Shown in pieces: positions 44,417 through 52,568 of a DNA stretch of 64,000 nucleotides (position 1 is its first letter; each line of letters starts with the position of its first letter). Source of the DNA: Candidatus Accumulibacter proximus (GTDB taxonomy: Bacteria; Pseudomonadota; Gammaproteobacteria; Burkholderiales; Rhodocyclaceae); NCBI GenBank assembly GCA_016709675.1, contig JADJMH010000034.1, positions 124,001-188,000 on the forward strand, in the 5' to 3' direction. The translations under genes were made by a program, and so were the position numbers. The notes beneath the pieces were generated by a model. It was given only the letters and a program-made list of their open reading frames with translations. It ran no database searches and had not been told where the DNA came from.

Positions 44417-45227
44417 CCACTGCCAGGCTGGACTGCTCAGGCCATCGGGCATGCGGTCGGAGAGCGTACTCATCGCTGGCCAGGGATCGAGCTGGGGCGG
44501 CCACGCAAGCACCGGCCTGGTGATCAGCTGCGAGCATGGCGGCAACCGGATCCCGGCGCCGTATGGCGAGCTGTTTGGCGCCCATGGGGCGCTGCTGGAC
44601 ACTCACCGCGGCTACGATGCCGGGGCATTGGTCATGGCCAGAGTTCTGGCCAGGGAATTTGCTGCGCCAATGGTGGCCTCGACCGTCAGCCGCCTGCTGG
44701 TTGACCTGAATCGATCCGTCGGCCATCCGCGTCTCCATTCCGAAGCGACGCGCGGGATGCCCGCAGAGAGGCGTCAGCAGCTCTTGCAGCAGCATTACCA
44801 GCCTTATCGCTCGCAAGCCGACCACCTGGTCAGACGGGGGATCGCCGATTATGGACGGGTGATCCACATCTCGTCCCACAGCTTTACGCCAGAGCTCGAC
44901 GGCACGGTGCGAAATGCCGATATCGGGCTGCTCTACGACCCGCGCCGTCCCGGCGAGGCCGATCTCTGCGCGAGCTGGCAAGCCTCACTCAAGGCCTGTG
45001 CTCCCGCGCTGACGGTTCGCCGCAATTATCCGTATGCCGGCAAGGGCGATGGTCTGACCGCCTGGTTTCGTCGGCATCTGCCGCCCGACGCCTATGTCGG
45101 CATCGAGCTCGAGATCAACCAGAAGCACGTGTTGACGCCGAGTCGACGGTGGACGGCCCTGCGCCAGGTGATTGTCGACTCGCTGCGCCGGGCGCTGGCA
45201 AGCTGCCGTGAAGGGGTGGCCGAGTAG
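44406..45227 (+). CDS. N-formylglutamate amidohydrolase-family protein
   Basis: A 273-residue FGase-fold hydrolase: VISCEHGGNRIP (metal/catalytic region), DTHRGYDAGAL, RLLVDLNRSVGHP, HISSHSFTPEL, DIGLLYDPRRPGE, and GIELEINQKHV. True N-formylglutamate deformylases act in histidine breakdown, but no hut genes are here, so the substrate is uncertain. The ATG overlaps the glucan synthase stop by 11 bases, implying coupled translation and perhaps a related role. Confidence 0.88.
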   Translation: MANSHCQAGLLRPSGMRSESVLIAGQGSSWGGHASTGLVISCEHGGNRIPAPYGELFGAHGALLDTHRGYDAGALVMARVLAREFAAPMVASTVSRLLVDLNRSVGHPRLHSEATRGMPAERRQQLLQQHYQPYRSQADHLVRRGIADYGRVIHISSHSFTPELDGTVRNADIGLLYDPRRPGEADLCASWQASLKACAPALTVRRNYPYAGKGDGLTAWFRRHLPPDAYVGIELEINQKHVLTPSRRWTALRQVIVDSLRRALASCREGVAE

Positions 45228-45307
45228 CCGAAGGTGACCACCCGCAAACTGACCCCCGACCGTCAACGCATGCCGCAGGCTGCGCTGGCATTCAACAGGA
45301 GCCCCGC

Positions 45308-46117
45308 ATGAAGATCCGCATCGGCTACGAACTGGTTTACGACTGCCCGCAGCCCACCCCGATGATCCTGACCCTGAGCGTGCACTACACGCGCATCTCG
45401 GACCTCCTTATCCCGGACCACCTGACCACCGATCCGCCCGTTCCGCTCTCTGCCTATCGCGACAGCTACGGCAACTGGTGTAGCCGTATCGTTGCCCCCA
45501 GGGGTCTGCTCAGGCTGTCCGCCGATGCGCTGGTCAAGGATAGCGGTCAGCCGGATGTGGTCGCCTGGCAGGCGCGACAGATTCCTGTGCAGGAACTGCC
45601 CGACGACACCCTGCTGTTCCTGTTGGGGAGCCGATACTGCGAGACCGATCGCCTGTCCGAGATTGCCTGGCAACTGTTCGGCCAGTCGCCGATCGGCTGG
45701 GGGCGTGTGCAGGCGATCTGCGACTACGTCCATGGTCACCTCACCTTCGGCTACGAGCACGCGCGGCACACCAAGACCGCCTGGGAAGCGTTCCAGGAGG
45801 GGACGGGCGTTTGCCGAGACTACGCGCATCTGGCCATCGCGTTCTGTCGCTGCATGAACATTCCCGCTCGCTACTGTACCGGCTACCTGGGTGACATCGG
45901 CATGCCGCCACCCTATGGACCGATGGATTTCTCGGGCTGGTTCGAAGCCTACCTTGACGGTCAGTGGTACACCTTCGACGCCCGCAACAATACCCCGCGT
46001 ATCGGCCGCGTCTTGATCGCCCGTGGCCGTGACGCCGCCGACGTCGCCATCAGCAGCACCTTCGGTCCCAATACCCTGAAGAGTTTCATGGTCCGGACCG
46101 ACGAGGTAAGCGGCTAG
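45308..46117 (+). CDS. Transglutaminase-like protein (269 aa)
   Basis: N-terminal beta domain (MKIRIGYELVYDCPQPTPMI) followed by a transglutaminase/papain-like core. The catalytic Cys is in EGTGVCRDYAHLAIAFCRCM and the Asp in QWYTFDARNN. The usual core His before Trp is not present: the site reads PMDFSGWFEAYLDG. The third catalytic residue may therefore differ in this subfamily. No signal peptide. 80 bp after the amidohydrolase, same strand. Confidence 0.85.
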   Translation: MKIRIGYELVYDCPQPTPMILTLSVHYTRISDLLIPDHLTTDPPVPLSAYRDSYGNWCSRIVAPRGLLRLSADALVKDSGQPDVVAWQARQIPVQELPDDTLLFLLGSRYCETDRLSEIAWQLFGQSPIGWGRVQAICDYVHGHLTFGYEHARHTKTAWEAFQEGTGVCRDYAHLAIAFCRCMNIPARYCTGYLGDIGMPPPYGPMDFSGWFEAYLDGQWYTFDARNNTPRIGRVLIARGRDAADVAISSTFGPNTLKSFMVRTDEVSG

Positions 46118-46879
46118 CACACCGACGCAACGATATGGCAGGACGCCGAAGCCTTCGCTGCGAGCAGCCAGATGAACCGGCTCGCCAAGCGTCAGCGTTT
46201 TCTGGTGCGCTACCCGGAGCAGGGTCGCCTTGCCAATGCGGCCGGCTGCTGGAACTGGTACGAAACCCGTTCGGGTCGGGCGCAGGGTGAGGCTGGCACC
46301 ATCGAGGCGGCGATCGACCAGGTTTGCCTGCTGCAACCGGTCGATCCGGAGCGGATCGCGCTGGCCGGTCTCTCGGCGGGTGCCGGGATGGCGGCACTGC
46401 TGGCGACGCGCCGCCCGGAGCGCTTTCGGGCGATTGCGATGCATTCGGGCATTGCACCAGGCGTTGCCTATTCTTCGGCGACCGCGCTGATGGCGATGGG
46501 TGGGCACCAAGCACGAGCGATGCCACTGGCGCCGCTCGCTGCCGGCGTGCGTCTGCCCGGGCTGCTGGTGATCCATGGCAGTAGCGACCTCGTGGTCGCG
46601 CCCAGCAATGGGGCGGAAGCGGCGCGATCATGGGCAGCTCGCATCGGCGCGAAGCCGGGGACGCCCCGCAACATTCAACGTGGCGCGCGCTACCCCGCGA
46701 CAATCACCGACTACCGCAGCGGGCGCCGGTTGGTTGCCAGTCTCTGTGAGGTCAAGGGGCTTGGCCATGCGTGGAGCGGTGGCGCCGCGGGGCAGGCCTA
46801 CAGCGATCCAAAAGGCCCGGACGCATCGCGCATGATCTGGGCTTTCATGGTCAAGCAATTTGCCAGGGGAGGGGACTAG
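46118..46879 (+). pseudogene. PHB-depolymerase-type esterase, 5' end missing
   Basis: The frame reads without a start from right after the transglutaminase stop: WQDAEAFAASSQMNRLAKRQ, FLVRYPEQGRLANAAGCWNW, then the lipase box AGLSAGAGMAA, the Asp loop VIHGSSDLVV and the His loop KGLGHAWSGG. The catalytic triad is present, but the N-terminal ~80-100 residues with the oxyanion-hole HGC motif are gone; the family normally reads HGCTQDAEAFA here, and the break is at about 46135. ATG 46172 could start a shorter form, with poor support. Family role is hydrolysis of short-chain polyhydroxyalkanoate or related esters. Confidence 0.7.
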
Positions 46880-47026
46880 CGCCGTTGCGCACGAGGATCC
46901 GCTCGCCGTTCCGACGTTCGTCTTCTCTCCAGCCTCGCTCGTTGCCACTGCGGACACGGCAGGCAAAGGTCTTGACGGTCGTCGCCCTCGCGGGCACGAG
47001 GATAGGCCGACGCGTGTCGGGAAGAG

Positions 47027-47055
47027 GAGCCGCCTGGAAGCCTCCGAGGCGGCTC
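47027..47055 (-). terminator. Hairpin downstream of the 24-aa gene
   Basis: Perfect 9-bp arms GAGCCGCCT / AGGCGGCTC with an 11-base loop, 9 bp beyond the stop of the reverse-strand 24-residue gene. Followed on that strand by TTCCC only, so a weak terminator. Confidence 0.5.
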
Positions 47056-47063
47056 TCGACGCT

Positions 47064-47138
47064 TTAGCGAAGCCCGAAAAACGACAAGATCACGAGAATG
47101 ATGACGATCAAGCCGACGATATAGATGATGTTGTTCAT
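47064..47138 (-). CDS. 24-residue single-helix membrane peptide
   Basis: Encodes MNNIIYIVGLIVIILVILSF then FGLR. One transmembrane helix with the end FFGLR, a form that I recall as a recurring unannotated tiny protein in betaproteobacteria. ATG 47138 is preceded by AAAGGTAA. A dyad motif lies 99 bp upstream and a hairpin follows the stop, so it has the signals of a complete gene. Function unknown. Confidence 0.65.
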   Translation of the reverse strand: MNNIIYIVGLIVIILVILSFFGLR

Positions 47139-47237
47139 GAGGTTACCTTTGTGTCGGTTAAGTAAGCCAATCGTCCTCAAGAAGAGGCGATTGGCCAGTC
47201 ACGAGGTTCAACTCTACCTGTCTCGCAGCAGGCAATC

Positions 47238-47253
47238 GGTACGCGGGCGTACT
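47238..47253 (-). promoter_or_regulatory. Dyad motif, copy 13 (upstream of 24-aa gene)
   Basis: On the reverse strand AGTACGCCCGCGTACC followed by GA, 99 bp from the start at 47138. Confidence 0.5.
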
Positions 47254-47321
47254 CAACAGCCCTCACCACCGAAAGCGGGCGAATGGGCGATGGCGAATCC
47301 CTGCTCAACGGATGCTGCAAA

Positions 47322-47723
47322 TTACCCCTGCGCATTCTGATGCTGATGTCTGATTCCGTAATACAAATGGATCTCTCTCACCCAGGACGGATCGGCGATG
47401 TTGGGCGAACTGTTCTTGTGGAACCCCGGCGCGTCCTGGAGGCCAGCTTTGGCGACGTTGAGTACGACGCGCTCTTGTCTTGCATCGACGGTCAAGGCAT
47501 CCCACGGTACGGGGAAAACCTTCTCGCCCATGCCGACGATGGCCCCGAAGGACAACAGCGCGTACAGCACCTTGCCACTGCGCACGTCCAGCATGAAGTC
47601 CTTGATGTCACCCACCTTTTCGCCTTCATGGCTGTAGATTGTGTAATCGAGGAGCGTGCTTGCCCACATGGCTGTCGATGCGGGACCATCGACTTCGGCT
47701 TCAAGGATCGGTGGGATAGTCAC
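47322..47723 (-). CDS. PRC-barrel domain protein, paralogue of the 2435 gene
   Basis: 133 residues from GTG 47723, which has GGAAGAGAA upstream. PRC-barrel signatures: LLDYTIYSHEGEKVGDIKDF, YALLSFGAIVGMGEKVFPVP, ending EIHLYYGIRHQ. It differs from the 2435 copy in the N-terminus but shares the core and tail. No dyad motif is evident directly upstream; the gene may be read with the csbD gene, whose stop is 122 bp before it on the same strand. Confidence 0.85.
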   Translation of the reverse strand: MTIPPILEAEVDGPASTAMWASTLLDYTIYSHEGEKVGDIKDFMLDVRSGKVLYALLSFGAIVGMGEKVFPVPWDALTVDARQERVVLNVAKAGLQDAPGFHKNSSPNIADPSWVREIHLYYGIRHQHQNAQG

Positions 47724-47845
47724 GTTCTCTTCCGGTCAGAACAGTGCCTGAGAACAACTCGGGAACGCCTGGGCACTTCCCGACCGACGGCCCGCCCGGC
47801 AAGCGCAGGCCCTTTCGTCTCCAGTCAGGAGACTGCTGCGGAGAC

Positions 47846-48022
47846 TTACAGGCTCTTCGCAACGTCATTCTTGAGATCGCCATAATCCGCTTGCACGTCG
47901 CCAGCAGCGTTCTTGACTTTCCCTTTCTGTTCCAGCGTCTTGTTGCCGGTCAGCTTGCCGGCGACTTCCTTCACTTTGCCTTCTGCCTGCTTGAGTCGGC
48001 CCTTGACTTGATCTTTGTTCAT
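47846..48022 (-). CDS. csbD: CsbD-family protein (58 aa)
   Basis: MNKDQVKGRLKQAEGKVKEV, then AGKLTGNKTLEQKGKVKNAA and GDVQADYGDLKNDVAKSL: the short YjbJ/CsbD form. ATG 48022 has AGGAGA upstream. A dyad motif lies 99 bp upstream. General stress protein family of unknown mechanism. Confidence 0.92.
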   Translation of the reverse strand: MNKDQVKGRLKQAEGKVKEVAGKLTGNKTLEQKGKVKNAAGDVQADYGDLKNDVAKSL

Positions 48023-48121
48023 GGTTTTCTCCTGATGGTCGATTGGGGCGATTGCCCGAAGCGTCGTGCCAGGCTCCTGGCCGGCGCGACACTCAGGATG
48101 GACGCAAGGGCCCTTCCCGTC

Positions 48122-48137
48122 GGTGCGACAGCGCACA
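48122..48137 (-). promoter_or_regulatory. Dyad motif, copy 14 (upstream of csbD)
   Basis: On the reverse strand TGTGCGCTGTCGCACC followed by GA, 99 bp from the csbD start at 48022. Confidence 0.5.
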
Positions 48138-48188
48138 CACAGGTCATCTCCTGGCGATCACAGGGTGAATGAGCGGCTCGATTTCCCC

Positions 48189-48821
48189 TCAGGGGGCAGC
48201 CGCTGCCAGTTGCTGGCGGATGGTGGCGACGATCTGCGCTGGCGGTTGTCCATGGGGCAGCGCCGCTGCGAGCCTTCCCTGCGCATCGACGACGTAGGTC
48301 ACCGAAGAGTGGTCTACCGCGTACTGTCCTTCGGCGTTCGCTGGCTGCTTCTGGTACCTCGCGCCATACTGCTGGGCGACCGCGGCGATCTGCTGCGGCG
48401 TGCCCGTGAGGCCGATCAGGCTTGGGTGAAAGAAGGGGGCGTAGTCCTTGAGACGGGCGGGCGTATCGCGCTCCGGGTCGAGCGAGACGAAGATCGCCTG
48501 TACGCGCGGGCGCTCGCCCGCTTGGAGTTCGGAAAGGGCCTGCGCCAGCAGCGACAGCGACGTGGGACAGACATCCGGGCAGTAGGTGTAGCCGAAGTAG
48601 ATCAACACCACTTTGCCGCGATAGTCCTTGAGGGCCACCGGCCCCTGCGGCCCCTGCAGGGTAAAGTCGCCGCCAGGCGGGCTGGCGGACTGCGGCAGCT
48701 GGCTGTGCGGCTCGATGCGGGAGATCGCCCTGGGCGAGACCGGTTCCCAGAACGCGGCGAGGTAGAGCAGAACGCCGCTCAATGCGACGATCAGTACAAT
48801 CAGGAGGCCTCGAATTCTCAC
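48189..48821 (-). CDS. SCO1/SenC-family copper chaperone
   Basis: A 210-residue thioredoxin-fold protein with an N-terminal membrane anchor (GLLIVLIVALSGVLLYLAAF). The copper site is intact: CPDVCP in FGYTYCPDVCPTSLS and the His in VDHSSVTYVVDAQG. SCO proteins deliver copper to cytochrome oxidase or, in denitrifiers, to other cuproenzymes. It starts 16 bp after the stop of the upstream gene on the same strand. Confidence 0.92.
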   Translation of the reverse strand: MRIRGLLIVLIVALSGVLLYLAAFWEPVSPRAISRIEPHSQLPQSASPPGGDFTLQGPQGPVALKDYRGKVVLIYFGYTYCPDVCPTSLSLLAQALSELQAGERPRVQAIFVSLDPERDTPARLKDYAPFFHPSLIGLTGTPQQIAAVAQQYGARYQKQPANAEGQYAVDHSSVTYVVDAQGRLAAALPHGQPPAQIVATIRQQLAAAAP

Positions 48822-48837
48822 TGGCGTTCTGCCGGAG

Positions 48838-49305
48838 TCAGTTGCCGGTGACGAAGCGGAAAGGAACCGCGACGAGGGCCCTGCCGGTATCGATGAGCAC
48901 CGTGGCCTCCCACTCCATGCCGCCGGTAATGCACACCGGCAGGCTGGCCTGCCCAGCGAAGCGGTTGTCGCTGCCGCTCTGTCTTTCCAGTTGCGACCGG
49001 TTGTAGCCCATCCTCATTTCGGTGCCGGCGAAATCGACTTCAACTTTTCGCACTTGGCTGCCGCTGAAACTGGCCTGCAGTTGCAGCGGCTTGAGCGCAG
49101 GAATCGGCCGTGGTTCGATCGAGAAGCCGATTTGTCCCCCATCCGGCAGCGTCGCCACGCAGGCCTGCTGGCTCAGGTTGCAACTCGACAGTGGCAGCGC
49201 GACATCGGTCTTCGGATGGAGCAGCGGTGCCAGCTTGTAGCCGACGACACCGAGGATGGCAAGTCCGAGCAGAATGGTGGCGTCGAGGAGCAGGTTCTTG
49301 GTCAT
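48838..49305 (-). CDS. Membrane-anchored periplasmic protein upstream of SCO1 (155 aa)
   Basis: An N-terminal helix (ATILLGLAILGVVGYKLAPL) is followed by a beta-rich periplasmic part with a Cys pair (SSCNLSQQACVATLPDG), a Met-containing EMRMGYNR and a later Cys (LPVCITGGMEWEA). I do not recognise the family. The tight pairing with SCO1 and the Met/Cys residues suggest a role in copper or redox handling, as inference. Confidence 0.75.
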   Translation of the reverse strand: MTKNLLLDATILLGLAILGVVGYKLAPLLHPKTDVALPLSSCNLSQQACVATLPDGGQIGFSIEPRPIPALKPLQLQASFSGSQVRKVEVDFAGTEMRMGYNRSQLERQSGSDNRFAGQASLPVCITGGMEWEATVLIDTGRALVAVPFRFVTGN

Positions 49306-49501
49306 TGTCTGGGGGTGAGGCTCGGCCGGCCGTTGTCCGGAGCCTGCATTATCGCCCGATGAGAGGCTGTCGGATTATCGGCCAGGGCATGTCCCCGCGG
49401 CATGCGGCATATTGCCGCAGCGGCGCTGGGCCGGCGGGCGATCGGCAGGCGGCAGGGTGACCTGCCAAGGGATTACCGCTCCGGGTCTACTGCGGCGCTA
49501 C

Positions 49502-49515
49502 TTGACAATTATCAA
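49502..49515 (+). promoter_or_regulatory. FNR/ANR/DNR-type box
   Basis: TTGACAATTATCAA fits the consensus TTGAY-N4-RTCAA for anaerobic or NO-responsive Crp/Fnr regulators. It is 63 bp upstream of the cytochrome c start and could drive the cytochrome-nir cluster under low oxygen. It may also act on the divergent 155-aa/SCO1 pair. Confidence 0.65.
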
Positions 49516-49578
49516 CGCCAGACAGCGAGCCCATTGCTAGATTGCTCGTATTGATTCACATGGAGTACGGAGTTGGCA

Positions 49579-50313
49579 GTGAAGAGAATCATTCTGGCGG
49601 TTTCTCTGGCAATGATCGCCGCGGTCGCTGCCCACGCCGGGCCGCCGGCACCCAGGGCTGAGGGTATCGAAGGCAAGGATTACAGGTGGAACGTGCCGGC
49701 GGGAGAGAAGCTCGAGGCACTGAAGCTGAAGGGTGACAGGAAGCGCGGTGAGGAAGCCTACGAGGTATGCGTTGGCTGCCACCTGCAGTCGGGTGCTGGC
49801 CGCCCGGACGGGACCTTTCCGCAACTGGCCGGCCAGCATACCACCGTGCTTCTCAAGCAGATGGCGGACATTCGCGCCGGTCTGCGCGACAACCCGGCGA
49901 TGTACCCGTTCGCTGCCACCTTGACCGACCCGCAGGAACTGGCCGACGTCGCGGCTTACATCGAGCAGCTTTGTATTCCGCTGGAACACGGCAGGTACGA
50001 GGGCAAGGATGCCGACAGACAGGTGACAACCGGCAGGGCCCTCTACGAAAAGGAGTGCAAGGATTGCCACGGCGCCAACGGTGAGGGGGTCAGAGAAAGG
50101 TTCTACCCGGTGATCGCCGGGCAGCACTACCGGTACCTGCTGCGGCAAATGACCGAAATCCGCGATGGTCGGCGGCGCAATGCCAACCCGGAGATGGTCA
50201 GGATCATCGGGAAGTACACCGATGACCAACTGGTCGCCATTTCAGCCTATCAGTCCAGTCTGGTGATGCCGGGCAGCATGTGCAGGGCCAGGGCGCCAGC
50301 GAGCAGGAAATAG
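49579..50313 (+). CDS. Di-heme cytochrome c (c4-like)
   Basis: Exported protein with signal sequence IILAVSLAMIAAVAAHA and two heme c sites, YEVCVGCHLQSGAG and KECKDCHGANGEG, each in a similar ~100-residue domain with conserved later Met-containing segments (LLKQMADIR, LLRQMTEIRDGRR). This is the c4-type two-domain layout. GTG 49579 is preferred over TTG 49573 because GGAG at 49568 is well spaced. A likely electron carrier to nitrite reductase or oxidase, given the nir genes downstream and the FNR-type box upstream. Confidence 0.88.
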   Translation: MKRIILAVSLAMIAAVAAHAGPPAPRAEGIEGKDYRWNVPAGEKLEALKLKGDRKRGEEAYEVCVGCHLQSGAGRPDGTFPQLAGQHTTVLLKQMADIRAGLRDNPAMYPFAATLTDPQELADVAAYIEQLCIPLEHGRYEGKDADRQVTTGRALYEKECKDCHGANGEGVRERFYPVIAGQHYRYLLRQMTEIRDGRRRNANPEMVRIIGKYTDDQLVAISAYQSSLVMPGSMCRARAPASRK

Positions 50314-50415
50314 GCAGGACTTGCCGTGGTGGCACGTGCGCTGGAACTGCAAGGGCGCGCCGGCAGGGCCTGTACCGATCACATTTGCGCCAACTGCGCC
50401 GTTTGAATAACGCCG

Positions 50416-51579
50416 ATGACTAGACTATTGACCCTGTTGCTGACCCTTCTGCTCGCCGCCTGTGCCTCGCCAAAGCTGCGTGGTACCGGTGACCTCGGGC
50501 TGGTCATCGAGCGCGCCAGCGGCCAGGTGACCCTGGTGGACACCAGTCGGCGCCAACCCTATGCGCGTATCGCCGGCCTCGGTGACCTGTCGCATGCCTC
50601 CGTGGTCTACTCGCGCGATGGCCGCTACGCCTACGTCTTCGGCCGCGACGGCGGGCTGACCAAGGTCGACCTGCTCGAGGCGCGGGTGGTCAAGCGCGTA
50701 CTGCAGTCGGGCAATGCGATTGGCGGTGCGATCTCGCAGGATGGGCGAATCGTCGTCGCACAGAACTACACGCCGGGCGGCATCAAGGCCTTCGATGCCG
50801 AAACGCTTGAACTGCTCTCGGAAGTGCCGGCGGAGTACGCCCCGGGCAGCCTTTCGAAAGTCGTCGGTCTGGCGGATTTGTCGGGCAATCGCTTTGCCTA
50901 TGCGCTCTTTGATGGCGGCGAGATCTGGGTGAGCGACTTCTCCGACCCAAGACGTCCGCAAACGCAGCGCTATCCGGCCGGGCAGCAGCCCTACGACGGG
51001 CTGGTGACGCCGGACGGTCGCTACTACCTGGCCGGGCTCTTCGGCGAGGATGGCGTCGCCCTGCTCGACACTTGGCAGCCAGAGCAGGGCAGCCGCCGCA
51101 TCCTGCAGAACTATGGGCGGGGCGAGGAGAAGCTGCCGGTCTTCAAGATGCCGCACCTGCGTGGCTGGGCGATGGCGCAGGGGAACGCCTATCTGCCGGC
51201 GATTGGTCGGCACGAGGTGCTGGTCGTTGCCGGCGGCAGCTGGCAGGAAGTGGCGCGCATCAAGGTGAAGGGTCAGCCGGTGTTCGTCATGGCGCGGCCG
51301 GATGGCCGGCAGGTGTGGGTGAATTACGCGTTTCCGGATAACGGCTGGGTCGAGGTGATCGATACACTGAGCGGCCAGGTGATAAGGATTCTAGCGCCGG
51401 GCAAGGCCATCCTGCACATGGAGTTCACGCCGCGCGGCGAAGCGGTCTGGCTTTCCGCGCGCGACGACAATCGGGTCGTAATCTACGACACGGCGACTTT
51501 CGAGAAAGTCGGCGAGTTTCCGGCGCAGGCGCCGAGCGGCATCTTTTTCACCAGCCGCGGCAACCGGACGGGGTTTTGA
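50416..51579 (+). CDS. nirF: NirF, heme d1 biosynthesis protein
   Basis: 387-residue lipoprotein (lipobox LLAAC) with an eight-bladed propeller like the d1 domain of nitrite reductase: LSHASVVYSRDGRYAYVFGR near the start and GKAILHMEFTPRGEAVWLSA near the end. NirF is a periplasmic dehydrogenase-type enzyme of heme d1 synthesis. Its stop overlaps the nirDL start (TGATG). Confidence 0.92.
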   Translation: MTRLLTLLLTLLLAACASPKLRGTGDLGLVIERASGQVTLVDTSRRQPYARIAGLGDLSHASVVYSRDGRYAYVFGRDGGLTKVDLLEARVVKRVLQSGNAIGGAISQDGRIVVAQNYTPGGIKAFDAETLELLSEVPAEYAPGSLSKVVGLADLSGNRFAYALFDGGEIWVSDFSDPRRPQTQRYPAGQQPYDGLVTPDGRYYLAGLFGEDGVALLDTWQPEQGSRRILQNYGRGEEKLPVFKMPHLRGWAMAQGNAYLPAIGRHEVLVVAGGSWQEVARIKVKGQPVFVMARPDGRQVWVNYAFPDNGWVEVIDTLSGQVIRILAPGKAILHMEFTPRGEAVWLSARDDNRVVIYDTATFEKVGEFPAQAPSGIFFTSRGNRTGF

Positions 51580-52568
51580 TGGAAATGCCGGAAGGGGCGC
51601 TCGACTTCCGCCTGCTGAACGAATTTCAGCGCGACTTTCCACTCTGTCCGGCGCCCTTTGCCGAGCTGGCGTCCCGCCTGGGGGTCCCCGAGGGTGCGGT
51701 CCTGCGCGGCCTTGAGGCGCTGCGCCGCGAAGGCAAGATCGCGCGCATCGGCGCGGTCTTCGCGCCCAAGCGCATCGGCGCCAGCACGCTGGCAGCGATG
51801 GCGGTGCCACCGGCGAAGCTTGCTGCCATTGCCGAAGTGGTCAATCGCTTTCCCGAAGTCAACCACAATTACGAGCGCGAGCACCGCTACAACCTCTGGT
51901 TTGTCGTCACGGCCGGATCGGAAGGGCGTTTGCAGGCCGCCCTCGCCGCCATCGAACAGGCAGCGGGCTGGCCGATGCTCCGGCTGCCGCTGCTGCACGA
52001 ATACCACATCGACCTCGGCTTTGCGCTCGATGGCAGGGACGAACGGCCGACCAGAGGCGCCACTGAGCACAACCACGCTTTCGTACCGCCGACGCCGCTC
52101 GACGAGGACGGGCGTCGCCTGGTCATGGTCCTGCAGGAGGGGCTGCCGCTGTTCATCCGTCCGTTTTCGGTGCTTGCCAGCCGTCTCCGCTGTGATGAGG
52201 GCGAGGTCATCGAACGTATTCGACGCTGGTGTGCCCAGGGCATCATCAAGCGCTTCGGGGTGATCGTCAGGCACCACGAACTCGGCTATACGGCCAACGC
52301 GATGCTGGTGCACGATGTTCCCGATGCCGGCGTCGACGAAGTCGGCGAGCGGCTGGCGCGTGCCGGCGGCGTGACGCTGTGCTACCGGCGCCCACGCGTG
52401 CTGCCGGAATGGCGCTACAACCTGTTCTGCATGATTCACGGCCAGGCCCGGGCCCAAGTCGAGGCCAGGATCGCCGAGCTTCGGGTACAGCTGCAGATCT
52501 CCGATTACGCTTGCGATACCCTCTTCTCGCTGACTCGCTTCAAGCAGGGTGGCGCGCGTTATGTCTGA
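51579..52568 (+). CDS. nirDL: NirD-NirL fusion, siroheme decarboxylase
   Basis: 329 residues made of two Lrp/AsnC-like halves. The first (about 1-150) has FPLCPAPFAELASRLGVPEG and FPEVNHNYEREHRYNLWFVV. The second (about 170-329) has GLPLFIRPFSVLASRLRCDE and TLCYRRPRVLPEWRYNLFCM. Together with NirG and NirH these convert siroheme to 12,18-didecarboxysiroheme. A fused NirDL is known in several denitrifiers. Start ATG 51579; stop overlaps the nirG start. Confidence 0.9.
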   Translation: MEMPEGALDFRLLNEFQRDFPLCPAPFAELASRLGVPEGAVLRGLEALRREGKIARIGAVFAPKRIGASTLAAMAVPPAKLAAIAEVVNRFPEVNHNYEREHRYNLWFVVTAGSEGRLQAALAAIEQAAGWPMLRLPLLHEYHIDLGFALDGRDERPTRGATEHNHAFVPPTPLDEDGRRLVMVLQEGLPLFIRPFSVLASRLRCDEGEVIERIRRWCAQGIIKRFGVIVRHHELGYTANAMLVHDVPDAGVDEVGERLARAGGVTLCYRRPRVLPEWRYNLFCMIHGQARAQVEARIAELRVQLQISDYACDTLFSLTRFKQGGARYV

